NCBI GenBank assembly: GCA_029553955.1
Contig: JAKPJZ010000113.1
Location: forward strand, 1 to 64,000
DNA: 64,000 nucleotides
Direction of reading: 5' to 3'
DNA from: Chloroflexota bacterium
GTDB lineage: Bacteria > Chloroflexota > Anaerolineae > SpSt-313
Shown: one piece after another, positions 44,392-53,051 of the stretch
Position numbering within the stretch: the stretch's first letter is position 1
How the letters are laid out: each line of letters begins with the position of its first letter
Notes under the pieces: generated by a model
What the model saw: only the letters and a program-made list of their open reading frames with translations
What the model was told of the DNA's origin: nothing
Databases searched by the model: none
Program-made: the position numbers and the translations under genes

Positions 44392-46089
44392 TTACTGTGC
44401 GGGCGCGTTCAGGAAACCGCCAAAGAAGCCACCAAAGTACTCAAAGACGCCGGTGTTGCCCTTGTGCATCGAGCTCTTGGCATCCCACATCGCGACGAAC
44501 GTCGCCACCACGTCATTCGCGTCAAACGGCGTGCCGTCCGAGAACTTGACGTCCTTGCGCAGCTTGAACGTCCACTCGGTCAGCGTGTCGTTGACCTCGT
44601 ACGACTCGGCGAGCGAAGGCACGAGCTCGGTCGTGCCGACCTTGTACCAGTACAGGGTGTCGAAGATCTGGTTCGTGGCACGGAAGGTCTCGCCGTCGGT
44701 CTCGTCGTTGCCGAAGAGGGTGATCGGCTCGGCGTTCTGCAGCCACACGATCTGGTCCTTGCCGGCGATCGACATGACGCGGAACTCTTCGTTGTTCAGC
44801 GCGCTGGCGTGCGCGCCCTCGACCTTGGCGCTGTAGACGATGGCGTTGGCGCCGTGTGCCACGGGCACCATCGGCACGTGCTTCTTGATCAGTTCGTTGA
44901 CCGTCACGTACAGCTCTGCGCGCTTGGCCGGGTTGGCCTCCTGCGCGGCCGCGTGGATGGCGTCCACCAGATCGGGGTAGGGCACGCCAAAGTCGTCGGA
45001 AGCGCCGGTAAAGTGGTAGTCGACCCAGTCGGTGGCATCGGTATAGTCCTGCATCCAACCGAGGATGAACATCGGCTCCTGGCCGGCCGACACCGCTGCC
45101 AGGAAGGCGCCCGACTCCATCACCTTGAGCTGGACCCTGATGCCGATCTGAGCGAGCTGCGACTGGAACTCTTGCGCCAGCTTGGACACCAGCGGCTGGT
45201 AGGCGCGCACGACGTCGCGATAGGACACCGTGACGTCAAAGCCATTGGGGTAGCCGGCTTCGGCCAGGAGCGCCTTGGCGGCCTCCACATCACGGCCGTA
45301 CCACTTGAGCCCTTCGGTATAGCCGGGCTGCACGGCCGGCGGCATGAACTGCTCGGCCGTCGTCGAGCCCTCGGGGAAATAGTTGTCGACAAAGCGCTGC
45401 TTGTCGAGCGCCATGGCCACGGCCTGGCGCACCTTCTCGTTGTCAAACGGCTTGTGGGTGTTGTTCATGCCCAGATAGAGGATGTTCGTCGGCGGGCGCG
45501 GAATCAGCTTGAGGGCGGGATCCGCCTGGATCGCCGCAAAGTCGTCAGGGCTGGCGTTGTCCATGGCATCGGCCGTGCCGGCCTGCAACTCCAGCAGGCG
45601 CGCTGCCGCCTCGGCGTTCCAGCGCATGACCACTTCTTTGTTCTTGGGCGCCTCGCCCCAGTAATTGGGGTTGGGCACCAGCGTCAGGTGATCACCGCGC
45701 ACCCATTCCTTCACCATGTAGGGGCCGGTGCCAAGCGGAGTGTCCAGGATGGCCCCGCCGCCACCGGTCGCCTCGAGCTGCTTGGCGCTGTGGATCTCGA
45801 ACGGGCCGAACGCGATCTTGGGCAGGAAGGCCGGGTCGGGCACGTTCAGGGTGAACTTGACGGTGTACTGGTCCACCGCTTCGATGGACTTGAACGCGCC
45901 GCCGTACGCGGGGTCGGGTGCCGTCGTGTTGTACTTGGCCTTCCAGGCCTCGGGCTGCGGCGCCGTCGTGGGCGCCGCGGGCTGGGGTGCGCTGGTGGGC
46001 GCCACTGGGGCCGGCGGCGTCGTGCATCCCGACAGCACCATCGCCACCACCATCAGCAGCGAGACGAGCACGAATAGCTTGCGAGGCAT
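44392..46089 (-). CDS. oppA: ABC transporter substrate-binding lipoprotein, family 5
   Basis: A 565-residue extracytoplasmic binding protein (SBP_bac_5). Lipobox LSGC after a signal peptide (MPRKLFVLVSLLMVVAMVLSGC), then a Pro/Ala linker. The fold reads LNVPDPAFLPKIAFGPFEIHSAKQLEATGG, GTGPYMVKEWVRGDHLTLVPNPNYWGEAP and IVWLQNAEPITLFGN. The ligand may be peptides or, given the divergent GH3 glucosidase, cello-oligosaccharides; the sequence does not decide. GGAGGA lies five bases before the ATG. It heads the opp operon. Confidence 0.92.
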   Translation of the reverse strand: MPRKLFVLVSLLMVVAMVLSGCTTPPAPVAPTSAPQPAAPTTAPQPEAWKAKYNTTAPDPAYGGAFKSIEAVDQYTVKFTLNVPDPAFLPKIAFGPFEIHSAKQLEATGGGGAILDTPLGTGPYMVKEWVRGDHLTLVPNPNYWGEAPKNKEVVMRWNAEAAARLLELQAGTADAMDNASPDDFAAIQADPALKLIPRPPTNILYLGMNNTHKPFDNEKVRQAVAMALDKQRFVDNYFPEGSTTAEQFMPPAVQPGYTEGLKWYGRDVEAAKALLAEAGYPNGFDVTVSYRDVVRAYQPLVSKLAQEFQSQLAQIGIRVQLKVMESGAFLAAVSAGQEPMFILGWMQDYTDATDWVDYHFTGASDDFGVPYPDLVDAIHAAAQEANPAKRAELYVTVNELIKKHVPMVPVAHGANAIVYSAKVEGAHASALNNEEFRVMSIAGKDQIVWLQNAEPITLFGNDETDGETFRATNQIFDTLYWYKVGTTELVPSLAESYEVNDTLTEWTFKLRKDVKFSDGTPFDANDVVATFVAMWDAKSSMHKGNTGVFEYFGGFFGGFLNAPAQ

Positions 46090-46490
46090 GGCTCTCCTCC
46101 CTATATGGAACACACACGATCGATCTGCATGGGTGATACACCAATCTCCTGCGGCTGGGCCCCACCTCCTTTGCGGGCAGGCCCGGCTGCGCATGGAGCG
46201 CAGTGAGCCCTGCCGATTCGCCAGCGCGCTTGCCAACACGGCCTGGCCCGGCAAAACGCCGCCGGCGGCACGAAGCGCCAGGACAAGTCCTGGGTCAGGC
46301 TGACGCCTCTGCAGAATCTCTTCAGGCCTTCAGGGGCCTCTCCCGGGGGGCTGGTCTGCGACGACTTGCAAGAGCGAGCGGTGCTCTTGTATGCCAGGAA
46401 ACTGACGTGAGACGTCGGGCGTGGGAGCCTGGGCGCTCGGCGCCCAGACGGCAGCACAACAACATCGTCGCTTGATCTGGAGTATCCGCT
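46090..46490 (-). other. Long 5' leader of the opp operon
   Basis: About 395 transcribed bases between the promoter and oppA with no convincing gene. They include several GC-rich inverted stretches (CTGGGCGCTCGGCGCCCAG, GGGGCCTCTCCCGGGG). I recognise no known riboswitch class. Confidence 0.5.
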
Positions 46491-46519
46491 ATTGTACCAC
46501 GGAACGCGCACTGCGTCAA
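46491..46519 (-). promoter_or_regulatory. opp operon promoter, TTGACG-17-TACAAT
   Basis: Minus-strand -35 TTGACG (46519-46514) and -10 TACAAT (46496-46491), spacer 17. Transcription would start near 46484. Confidence 0.85.
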
Positions 46520-46540
46520 TGTCTGCTTTTGGGTGAATCC

Positions 46541-46576
46541 AGGCTGCCTGGGCCGGCCTCCTGGCCCAGGCAGCCT
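46541..46576. repeat. Hairpin AGGCTGCCTGGGCC / inverse
   Basis: Perfect 14-bp arms with an 8-base loop in the oppA-bglX divergent region. The remaining 46577-46843 stretch shows nothing I can assign. Confidence 0.85.
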
Positions 46577-46843
46577 GTTGGAGAGCGAACCTGTCATCCT
46601 GAGCATCCTGGCGATGGCCGGGCTATGCGTTGCCCGCGCCCGGCGATGCGCCAGGAGGGGTCCGGACGGGGCTCGCGCCTCGTGCAGGACACGGGGCGTG
46701 CAAACCGGTTGCCGGCCCAAGGCATCACACTCCGAAACGCTGCTGGAGCCCACCTGTCGTCATCAACGTCTGGGCCGGGGCGGCGGCGGAGCCCGAGAGC
46801 CGGTCACCAACGCTGACGGAGCACACACGCGGTCAGCGTTCTT

Positions 46844-46872
46844 TTGGCAATACGCTCGCCTCAGCGTAGAAT
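46844..46872 (+). promoter_or_regulatory. bglX promoter, TTGGCA-17-TAGAAT
   Basis: -35 at 46844-46849 and -10 at 46867-46872, spacer 17; 68 bases before the beta-glucosidase ATG. Confidence 0.75.
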
Positions 46873-46940
46873 CAGGCGCCCCGTGCCTTATTCCGGGGCG
46901 TTGTGGCCATGTGGCCGGTCTTGAAAGGGAGTGTTCCGGA

Positions 46941-49082
46941 ATGGGCATCGAGGAGCGCATCGACCAACTGCTGGCGCGCATGACGCCGGCCGAGAAGGTC
47001 GGCCAGATGCGGCAGATTGCCGGCAGCGGCGACGACGACACTGAGGCGCTGATCCGCCAGGGGGGCGCTGGCTCTTTCCTCAACGTGCTGGGCGAGCAGG
47101 CGGCCGCGTACCAGCGCTTGGCGGTCGAGGAGAGCCGGCTGGGCATCCCGCTGCTTTTTGGCCGCGACGTCATCCACGGCTTCCGCACCATCTTCCCCAT
47201 CCCCCTGGGGCAGGCAGCCTCCTTCGACCCAGGCCTGGTGCGCGAGGCCGCGCGCATCGCCGCCCGCGAGGCCGCCGCCGCCGGCGTGCACTGGACCTTT
47301 GCGCCGATGGTCGATATCGCCCGCGACCCGCGCTGGGGCCGCATCGCCGAGGGCTGCGGCGAGGACCCCTACCTGGCCGCCTGCCTGGGCGCGGCCATGG
47401 TGCAGGGCTTCCAAGGTTCGGACCTGCGCGACCCGGAGCGCATCGCCGCCTGCGCCAAGCACTATGTGGGCTATGGCGCCGCCGAGGGCGGCCGCGACTA
47501 TAACACCACCTACATCCCCGAGGGGCTGCTGCGCGACGTGTACCTGCCGCCGTTCGAGGCCTGCGTGCGCGCCGGGGCGGCGACGCTGATGAGCGCCTTC
47601 AACAACCTCAACGGCGTGCCGGCGACCGGCAACGCCTTTACCCTGCGCAAGGTGCTCAAGGGCGAGTGGGCGTTCGACGGCTTGGTGGTCAGCGATTGGA
47701 ACTCGGTCATCGAGATGATCGCCCACGGCTGTGCCGCCGACGAGCGCGAGGCAGCGCTGTGCGCGGTGGCGGCCGGGGTCGACATGGAAATGACCAGCGC
47801 CGCCTTTGCGGGGCACCTGGAGTCGTTGCTGGCCGAGGGCCGGCTGCCGCTCGAGCTGATCGATGAGGCGGTGCGCCGCATCCTGCGCATCAAGCTGCGG
47901 CTGGGGCTGTTCGACGACCCCTACCGGCGCAACACGGCGGTACCGCTCGCGCCCGAGCACCTCGAGGCGGCGCGGCAGGCGGCGCGCGAGAGCTGCGTGC
48001 TGCTCAAGAACGACGGCCTGCTGCCGCTGGCCTCCACAGTGGGCAGGGTGGCCGTGGTGGGCCCGCTGGCCAACGACGGCGGCGAGCAACTGGGCTGCTG
48101 GGCCTTTGACGGCCGCGCCGAAGACAGCGTGACTCCGCTGGCAGCACTGAGCGCGGCGCTGGGCGAAGAGCGCGTGCGCTATGCGCCAGGGCTGGATGAC
48201 TGCCGCTCGTGCGGCGAGCGCCTCATCCCCGCGGCGGTGGCCGCGGCGCGCGAGGCCGACGTGGTGCTCGCCTTCCTGGGCGAGGATGCGGGGCTGAGCG
48301 GCGAGGCGCACTCGCGCGCCTTCCTCGACCTGCCCGGCACGCAGCAGCAACTGCTCGACGCCCTCGCCGCGACCGGCCGGCCGGTGGCTGTGGTGGTCAT
48401 GGCCGGGCGGCCGCTCACGCTCGAGCCGGTGGCCGAAAAGGCGAACGCCGTGCTCCTGGCCTGGCACCCGGGCACCATGGGCGGCCCGGCCATCGCCGAC
48501 CTGCTCCTGGGCGTCGCCTCGCCCTCGGGCCGGCTGCCGGCCACCATGCCGCGCACCGTGGGCCAGGTGCCGCTCTACTACAACCGCATGAACACCGGCC
48601 GCCCGCCGCGCGGCGACGCGCCCTGCGTCACCACCGGCACGCCGCTCGACCCCGTGCGCCACTATGCCACCTACCTCGACGTGGACCACCGGCCGCTCTT
48701 CCCCTTCGGCTACGGTCTGACCTACTCGACCTTTACCTACAGCGACCTCGAGCTCTCGACGCGCGAGCTCAAGCTGGGCGAGGCGCTGACGGTGGCGGCG
48801 ACCGTCACCAACACCGGCCGCGCGCGGGCGACCGAGGTGGCCCAGCTCTACGTGCGCGACCTGGTGGCCTCGCTGGCGCGCCCGGTGCGCGAGCTGAAGG
48901 GCTTTCAGCGGGTGGAACTGGCGCCGGGAGAAGCGGCCCGCGTGCGCTTTGCCCTGCACACGGATGACCTCAGCTTCCACAACGCCGAGATGCGCCGTGT
49001 GACCGAGCCGGGCCGCTTCCAGCTGTGGGTCGGCCCCGACGCGCGCGGCGGCCTGCAGGGCCAGTTCGAAGTGGTAGAGTAG
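46941..49082 (+). CDS. bglX: GH3-family beta-glucosidase
   Basis: A 713-residue glycoside hydrolase family 3 enzyme. N-terminal barrel: GIPLLFGRDVIHGFRTIFPIPLG, DPRWGRIAEGCGEDPYL, KHYVGYGAAEGGRDYN; the nucleophile Asp is in GLVVSDWNS near residue 252. A second alpha/beta domain follows, then a fibronectin type III-like C-terminus (GYGLTYSTFTYSDLEL). No signal peptide is seen, so it probably acts in the cytoplasm on imported beta-glucosides. The ATG at 46941 is 68 bases after the promoter; the open frame upstream is non-coding. Divergent from the opp operon. Confidence 0.94.
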   Translation: MGIEERIDQLLARMTPAEKVGQMRQIAGSGDDDTEALIRQGGAGSFLNVLGEQAAAYQRLAVEESRLGIPLLFGRDVIHGFRTIFPIPLGQAASFDPGLVREAARIAAREAAAAGVHWTFAPMVDIARDPRWGRIAEGCGEDPYLAACLGAAMVQGFQGSDLRDPERIAACAKHYVGYGAAEGGRDYNTTYIPEGLLRDVYLPPFEACVRAGAATLMSAFNNLNGVPATGNAFTLRKVLKGEWAFDGLVVSDWNSVIEMIAHGCAADEREAALCAVAAGVDMEMTSAAFAGHLESLLAEGRLPLELIDEAVRRILRIKLRLGLFDDPYRRNTAVPLAPEHLEAARQAARESCVLLKNDGLLPLASTVGRVAVVGPLANDGGEQLGCWAFDGRAEDSVTPLAALSAALGEERVRYAPGLDDCRSCGERLIPAAVAAAREADVVLAFLGEDAGLSGEAHSRAFLDLPGTQQQLLDALAATGRPVAVVVMAGRPLTLEPVAEKANAVLLAWHPGTMGGPAIADLLLGVASPSGRLPATMPRTVGQVPLYYNRMNTGRPPRGDAPCVTTGTPLDPVRHYATYLDVDHRPLFPFGYGLTYSTFTYSDLELSTRELKLGEALTVAATVTNTGRARATEVAQLYVRDLVASLARPVRELKGFQRVELAPGEAARVRFALHTDDLSFHNAEMRRVTEPGRFQLWVGPDARGGLQGQFEVVE

Positions 49083-49096
49083 AGGCTTGAAGTGCG

Positions 49097-49427
49097 CCCA
49101 CACCTGACACACCAATTTCCATAGCGGGCAGGCGATTGGCAAGAACTCCGGCAGAGGCCTGCCCATGCCGCGGCTGGCCCCCCCTACCGTTCCCCCGTCG
49201 CGGGGGAATAGGGCTGTCTTCGCCCAGACTGCATCGCTCGCTTGCCGTTTCTTGGCCGCACAGGATGCGGTCGGGCGACCCAATTCCCCTGTCGCGGGGG
49301 AACGGTAGGGGGGGCCACCCTGCAGCAGGAGGGACCCTCTGTCAGCCGCGGCGTGAGCTGGACAGAGTCTTTGCCAGAAAGCAGGCACTGGCCACCCGCC
49401 AGGGAAACCGCTGTGTCAGGTGTGGCG
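49097..49427. repeat. MITE-like element, copy C
   Basis: The longest copy, about 331 bases. Terminal inverted repeats CACACCTGACACACCAATTTCC and GGGAAACCGCTGTGTCAGG. It carries the same roughly 115-base inner segment as copy B within the split central hairpin. It lies between two convergent genes. Confidence 0.88.
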
Positions 49428-49445
49428 CAGACGTGGGCGCGCCGG

Positions 49446-49736
49446 CTAGCGAACGGGCGTCTTCTCCTCCTCCTGGGCGGCCGCCTCCATGGCGCGCTCG
49501 TCCTCGGAGGTAATCTGCTGCTCCTGCACGCCGGCCTTCTTCATGGCGGCCTGCAGCTCCTGCTCGTTCATCTGCTCCACGGGCTTGCCGGCCTGCTGCT
49601 CGACCTTTTGCACGTCCTTCTGGCTCATCTTGTGGGCAACGCCGCCCACCAGGAACAGCGCGGCCCCGCCCACGAGCAGCCGCCGCCGGAACACGCGCCG
49701 CGCCGTGCGGCGCATCATGCCTCTGCGCATGAACAT
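49446..49736 (-). CDS. Small single-pass membrane protein of unknown function
   Basis: A 96-residue protein. A very basic N-terminus (MFMRRGMMRRTARRVFRRR) precedes one hydrophobic helix (LLVGGAALFLVGGVAH) and an acidic, Gln-rich helical tail (SQKDVQKVEQQAGKPVEQMNEQ). The tail could form a coiled coil. GGAGG lies upstream of the ATG. I recognise no family. Confidence 0.7.
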   Translation of the reverse strand: MFMRRGMMRRTARRVFRRRLLVGGAALFLVGGVAHKMSQKDVQKVEQQAGKPVEQMNEQELQAAMKKAGVQEQQITSEDERAMEAAAQEEEKTPVR

Positions 49737-49793
49737 GGGCGCACCTCCAACACCAGGCTCGTCTTCCAGGCCAGCAATAGGCATGCCAGGCAA

Positions 49794-49847
49794 GGGGGGT
49801 ATTGGGTTGGCCGCGGGCGTCGCCGGCGGTCAACCCAACACCCCCTC
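49794..49847. repeat. Imperfect palindrome (P7)
   Basis: Arms AGGGGGGTATTGGGTTGG and CCAACCCAATAC-like inverse with three mismatches. Outer bases match the GGGGT-GGGTTGG palindrome class. It separates the small-protein and HEAT-repeat genes. Confidence 0.8.
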
Positions 49848-49889
49848 TCAAGGGCCCCGCACTGGGATGGTGCGGAGCGCCTGGGCCAG

Positions 49890-50633
49890 TCAGGCGAGCT
49901 GCGCCTGGCAGCGCGCCACCCAGGCCGCATCCATGCGCGCCAGGCGGTTCTTCTTGAGGTTTTCCCTCATGATGCGGCGCACGTCGGGGTCGGTGCAGGC
50001 CAGCCAGACCTCGAAGCGCCCTTTGCCCACCTCCGGCAGCGCACACACCGCCACGCTCCAGCAATAGCTCAGCCCTTTGGCCAGCGCGCAGAACTCGGGG
50101 CTCTTGCGGCCGGTGAAGGTGGGGATGGCGGCGGTGATGCGGTGGAGAATGCCGAGCACCCGCTCCACGTGCGCCGGCTTGCCCAACAGGCGCGGCTCGC
50201 AGAGCGCCGCTGCGGCTGCCCGCCGTTCGAGAAGCGTTCCCGCGCTCCAGTGTTCCATCTCGGCCAGGAGCGCCTCCATGTCGGCATCGCCCAGGCGCTG
50301 TAAGGCCATGGCCACCGCCTCACGCAGGCGCCAGCGCGGGTCGTTGGCCAGGCGGCGCAGCGTGGGCAGCACCGTGGCGTCGCCCTCCGCGGCCAGCCGG
50401 CCCAGGCCCACGGCGCCGCAGCAGGCGAGAAAGCCCTGGGGCGAGTCGCCGGGCGCCTCTTCAGGCGTCAGGGCCGCCCAACGGTGGAATTGCGCCGCAG
50501 CGCCCTCGTCGGCCACCGCCTGCATGAGCTCCAGGTTGCCGCGCGGCCCCGGCAGGCCCGATTCCTGCAACAGGTACGGCTCCCAGTCGGCAAGGCCGCG
50601 CAGGGTCGCGCGGCATTCCTCAATCTTGCTCAT
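49890..50633 (-). CDS. HEAT-repeat protein
   Basis: A 247-residue all-helical protein. Segments such as LPTLRRLANDPRWRLREAVAMALQRLGDADMEALLAEME and LLERRAAAAALCEPRLL follow the HEAT/armadillo pattern, suggesting a protein-protein interaction scaffold. No catalytic motif or signal peptide. The ATG at 50633 follows GAGG. Confidence 0.75.
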   Translation of the reverse strand: MSKIEECRATLRGLADWEPYLLQESGLPGPRGNLELMQAVADEGAAAQFHRWAALTPEEAPGDSPQGFLACCGAVGLGRLAAEGDATVLPTLRRLANDPRWRLREAVAMALQRLGDADMEALLAEMEHWSAGTLLERRAAAAALCEPRLLGKPAHVERVLGILHRITAAIPTFTGRKSPEFCALAKGLSYCWSVAVCALPEVGKGRFEVWLACTDPDVRRIMRENLKKNRLARMDAAWVARCQAQLA

Positions 50634-50684
50634 CCTTTTCCACCTCGATAGGGCAGATGGCAGACGTTTGTGGCCTACATGCGT

Positions 50685-50720
50685 GTAGTGAGGGAGAAGG
50701 TGCGCCTTCTCCCTCACTAC
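50685..50720. repeat. Perfect 16-bp hairpin
   Basis: GTAGTGAGGGAGAAGG with its exact inverse and loop TGCG, between the HEAT-repeat gene and the CPBP gene. Confidence 0.92.
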
Positions 50721-50730
50721 GAGCTCAACG

Positions 50731-51502
50731 CTACCCCTGCCCCACAGCCAGCGGCCCCGGCAGCTCACCGCGGCGCAGCCAGAAGAAGACGGCCAGGGCA
50801 GCAGTCACGATCGCCAGCGCGGCGCCGAACTCGCCCGTCCAATAGGCCGCGGCCGTGCCGGCCACGACCATCGGGTCGAGCACAGCCTGGATGAAAAAGT
50901 TGTGGCCCCCGTGCAGGAGCATGGCCGTCCACACGCTGCCCGACTTGAGCACGATCCAGTTGAACACAAAGGTCATGGCCATCGCCATCACGGCAAAGCA
51001 GAGCCACTGGTACACACGCAGGGTGACGGCGTTGTTATAGTCGGCGAGGAAGATGCCCGGCGTATGATACAGCACCCAGATCGCGCCGCCGATGAGCGAG
51101 GCACGGGTATAGCCCGAGTTGGTTCAGCCGAGGCGCCAGAAAGCCGCGCCAACCGATCTCCTCGCCCAGGGCCGTGATCGAGCCGATCAGCGGCCCGGCC
51201 AGCCCCAGCAGCCATACCCCACCGTAGGCCAGCAGAGCATACGCCGCGGGCAGCACGTAGGCCAGCGCCAGGTAGCGGGCCTTGCCCAGGCCCCAGCCCA
51301 GCCCACGCAGGTTGCGGTGATAGAAGAGACACGTCGCGAGGGCAGCAATGCCCGGTGCCCACATGAGCGCGACGACGCCTAGGCCCCCGCCGGTCTCAAT
51401 GCGCCCCGTGACGATGATGGGCACGTAGACCGCCACGCACAGAACGAGTGCGAGAGCGAGGAAAGTAAAGATCTCTTGGCGTACCTGCTTGGCTGACTCC
51501 AC
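50731..51502 (-). pseudogene. CPBP-family intramembrane protease with a single-base frameshift
   Basis: The first part (GTG at 51502) reads QEIFTFLALALVLCVAVYVPII ... TALGEEIGWRGFLAPRLNQLG, containing the EExxWR active-site motif. One frame over, it continues as YTRASLIGGAIWVLYHTPGIFLADYNN and FVFNWIVLKSGSVWTAMLLHGGHNFF, with the second (HxxP-like) and third (HxxxN/H) motifs. Removing one G from the GGG run near 51114 restores a full-length gene. This is either a recent frameshift, a phase-variable run or a sequencing error. Confidence 0.85.
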
Positions 51503-51547
51503 GGCTGACTTTTCCCCTAGAGATTGAGATGATGAACATGCGGCCCC

Positions 51548-51576
51548 ATTATAGGGCCGGTTCGCCGCTTGGCCAA
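51548..51576 (-). promoter_or_regulatory. Promoter of the CPBP gene, TTGGCC-17-TATAAT
   Basis: Minus-strand -35 (51576-51571) and perfect -10 (51553-51548), spacer 17. Divergent from the manA promoter. Confidence 0.78.
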
Positions 51577-51632
51577 CAGCCGGAAGCGCAGTGGACGAGC
51601 CAAGCACCGGCACACCGTTACCTCCCTCTTGC

Positions 51633-51661
51633 TTGACTCCAGCGGCCTGACGGTGTACAAA
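51633..51661 (+). promoter_or_regulatory. manA promoter, TTGACT-17-TACAAA
   Basis: -35 at 51633-51638 and -10 at 51656-51661, spacer 17; 38 bases before the manA ATG. Confidence 0.75.
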
Positions 51662-51699
51662 AGGGCGCACGCGCTATCGCTGGAATGGAGCCTGACACC

Positions 51700-52923
51700 A
51701 TGCCCGATGGACCACTCACACCGCGCCCCTACCTGCTGCACAACCGCATCCAGCCCTACGAGTGGGGCGGCCGCGGCAAGGGTGCGTACATCCCGCGCCT
51801 GCTGGGCTTCGAGCCCGAGCCCGGCCGGGCCTACGCCGAGCTGTGGATCGGCGCGCACCCTTCGGCCCCCTCCGATATGGAGCTGGCCGGCGCCCGCCTG
51901 CCGCTGCCCGCGCTGGTCGCGCGGCAGCCGGAGGCGGTGCTGGGGCCGGAGGTAGCGCGCGCGTTCGGCGCGCTGCCCTTCCTGCTCAAGGTGCTCTCGG
52001 CGGCGCAGCCGCTCTCCATCCAGGTGCACCCCAACCGGGCGCAGGCCGAGCGGCTGCACGCACGCGACCCCGAGCACTATCCAGATGCGAACCACAAGCC
52101 CGAGGTGGCCATCGCGCTCGACGGGCTGACCGCCCTGGTCGGGTTCAAGCCCTTTGACGGCATCGTACAGGCGCTCGATGCCTACCCCGAGCTGGCGGGC
52201 CTCGCCGGGCCGGAGCTCTGCCGCGCCTTGGGCATGGCGCGGCAGGCCCCGTACGCTACGCAGCAGGCGCTGGTGCGGCGGCTCTGCGGAGCGCCCCTGG
52301 CGGGAGACGGGCTGGACGCGGCGCTCGACGGCCTGGAGCGACGGCTCACTGCGCTGACCCGCCCGCTGCTGCAAGAAGAGGCGCTGTTCCTCGACCTGCG
52401 CCGCGCCTACCCCGGGCCCGATATGGGCCTGTTCCTGCTCTTCCTGCTCAACCTGGTGCACCTGCGCGCGGGGCAGGCGATCTACATCGCGGCGGGCGTG
52501 CCCCACGCCTACGTCCACGGCAACATCGTCGAGTGCATGGCCGCATCCGACAACGTGGTGCGCGTGGGGCTGACCGGCAAGTTCAGAGACGTGCCGGCGC
52601 TCGCAGAGGTCCTCGCCTGCGACCTGGGCGCGCCGGCGCTGCTCGACGGGCCGCCCGGCGCCGCGGAGGTGGTCTACCGCACCCCCGCCGCCGAGTTCGA
52701 AATCACCCGCTGGGAGCTGGTCGCCGGTGCGGAGCGGCGCGAGGCGACCCATGGCCGGCTGCAGGTGCTGCTTGTGACGGCGGGCGAGATCCGCCTGGGC
52801 TGGGCCGAGCAGGGCTCGCTGCCGCTGCGGCAGGGCCAGGCGGCGCTGATCCCGGCCTGCCTAGCGGCGTATCGCCTGACGGCCGTCGAGGCGGCGCAGA
52901 TGTTTCGGGTGGCGGTGCCCTAG
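51700..52923 (+). CDS. manA: Mannose-6-phosphate isomerase, class I
   Basis: A 407-residue zinc-dependent cupin enzyme interconverting mannose-6-phosphate and fructose-6-phosphate. N-terminal NRIQPYEWGGRGKGAYIPRLLG, zinc-binding QPLSIQVHPNR and DANHKPEVAIAL, and GQAIYIAAGVPHAYVHGNIVECMAASDNVVR. Length fits bacterial class I. The ATG at 51700 is preferred over 51685 because of TGGAG spacing. It could take up mannose-phosphate derived from the GH130 pathway at 32387. Confidence 0.93.
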   Translation: MPDGPLTPRPYLLHNRIQPYEWGGRGKGAYIPRLLGFEPEPGRAYAELWIGAHPSAPSDMELAGARLPLPALVARQPEAVLGPEVARAFGALPFLLKVLSAAQPLSIQVHPNRAQAERLHARDPEHYPDANHKPEVAIALDGLTALVGFKPFDGIVQALDAYPELAGLAGPELCRALGMARQAPYATQQALVRRLCGAPLAGDGLDAALDGLERRLTALTRPLLQEEALFLDLRRAYPGPDMGLFLLFLLNLVHLRAGQAIYIAAGVPHAYVHGNIVECMAASDNVVRVGLTGKFRDVPALAEVLACDLGAPALLDGPPGAAEVVYRTPAAEFEITRWELVAGAERREATHGRLQVLLVTAGEIRLGWAEQGSLPLRQGQAALIPACLAAYRLTAVEAAQMFRVAVP

Positions 52924-53051
52924 CAGCCTGTCGGAACGCTCCCCCGGCATGCCTCTTGCTGACTCTCCCGTCAGCCCTTTTCAACCCCTGATGGAGGCGC
53001 GGATGGCGAGCAACTCGCAGACAAGTGGACCCGAGAGGCAGGAGGCCAGAC

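Noticed and set aside
46533-46940. N-terminal extension of the beta-glucosidase
   Set aside because: The segment contains a hairpin and a promoter and has no similarity to GH3 N-termini; the ATG at 46941 begins the conserved domain.
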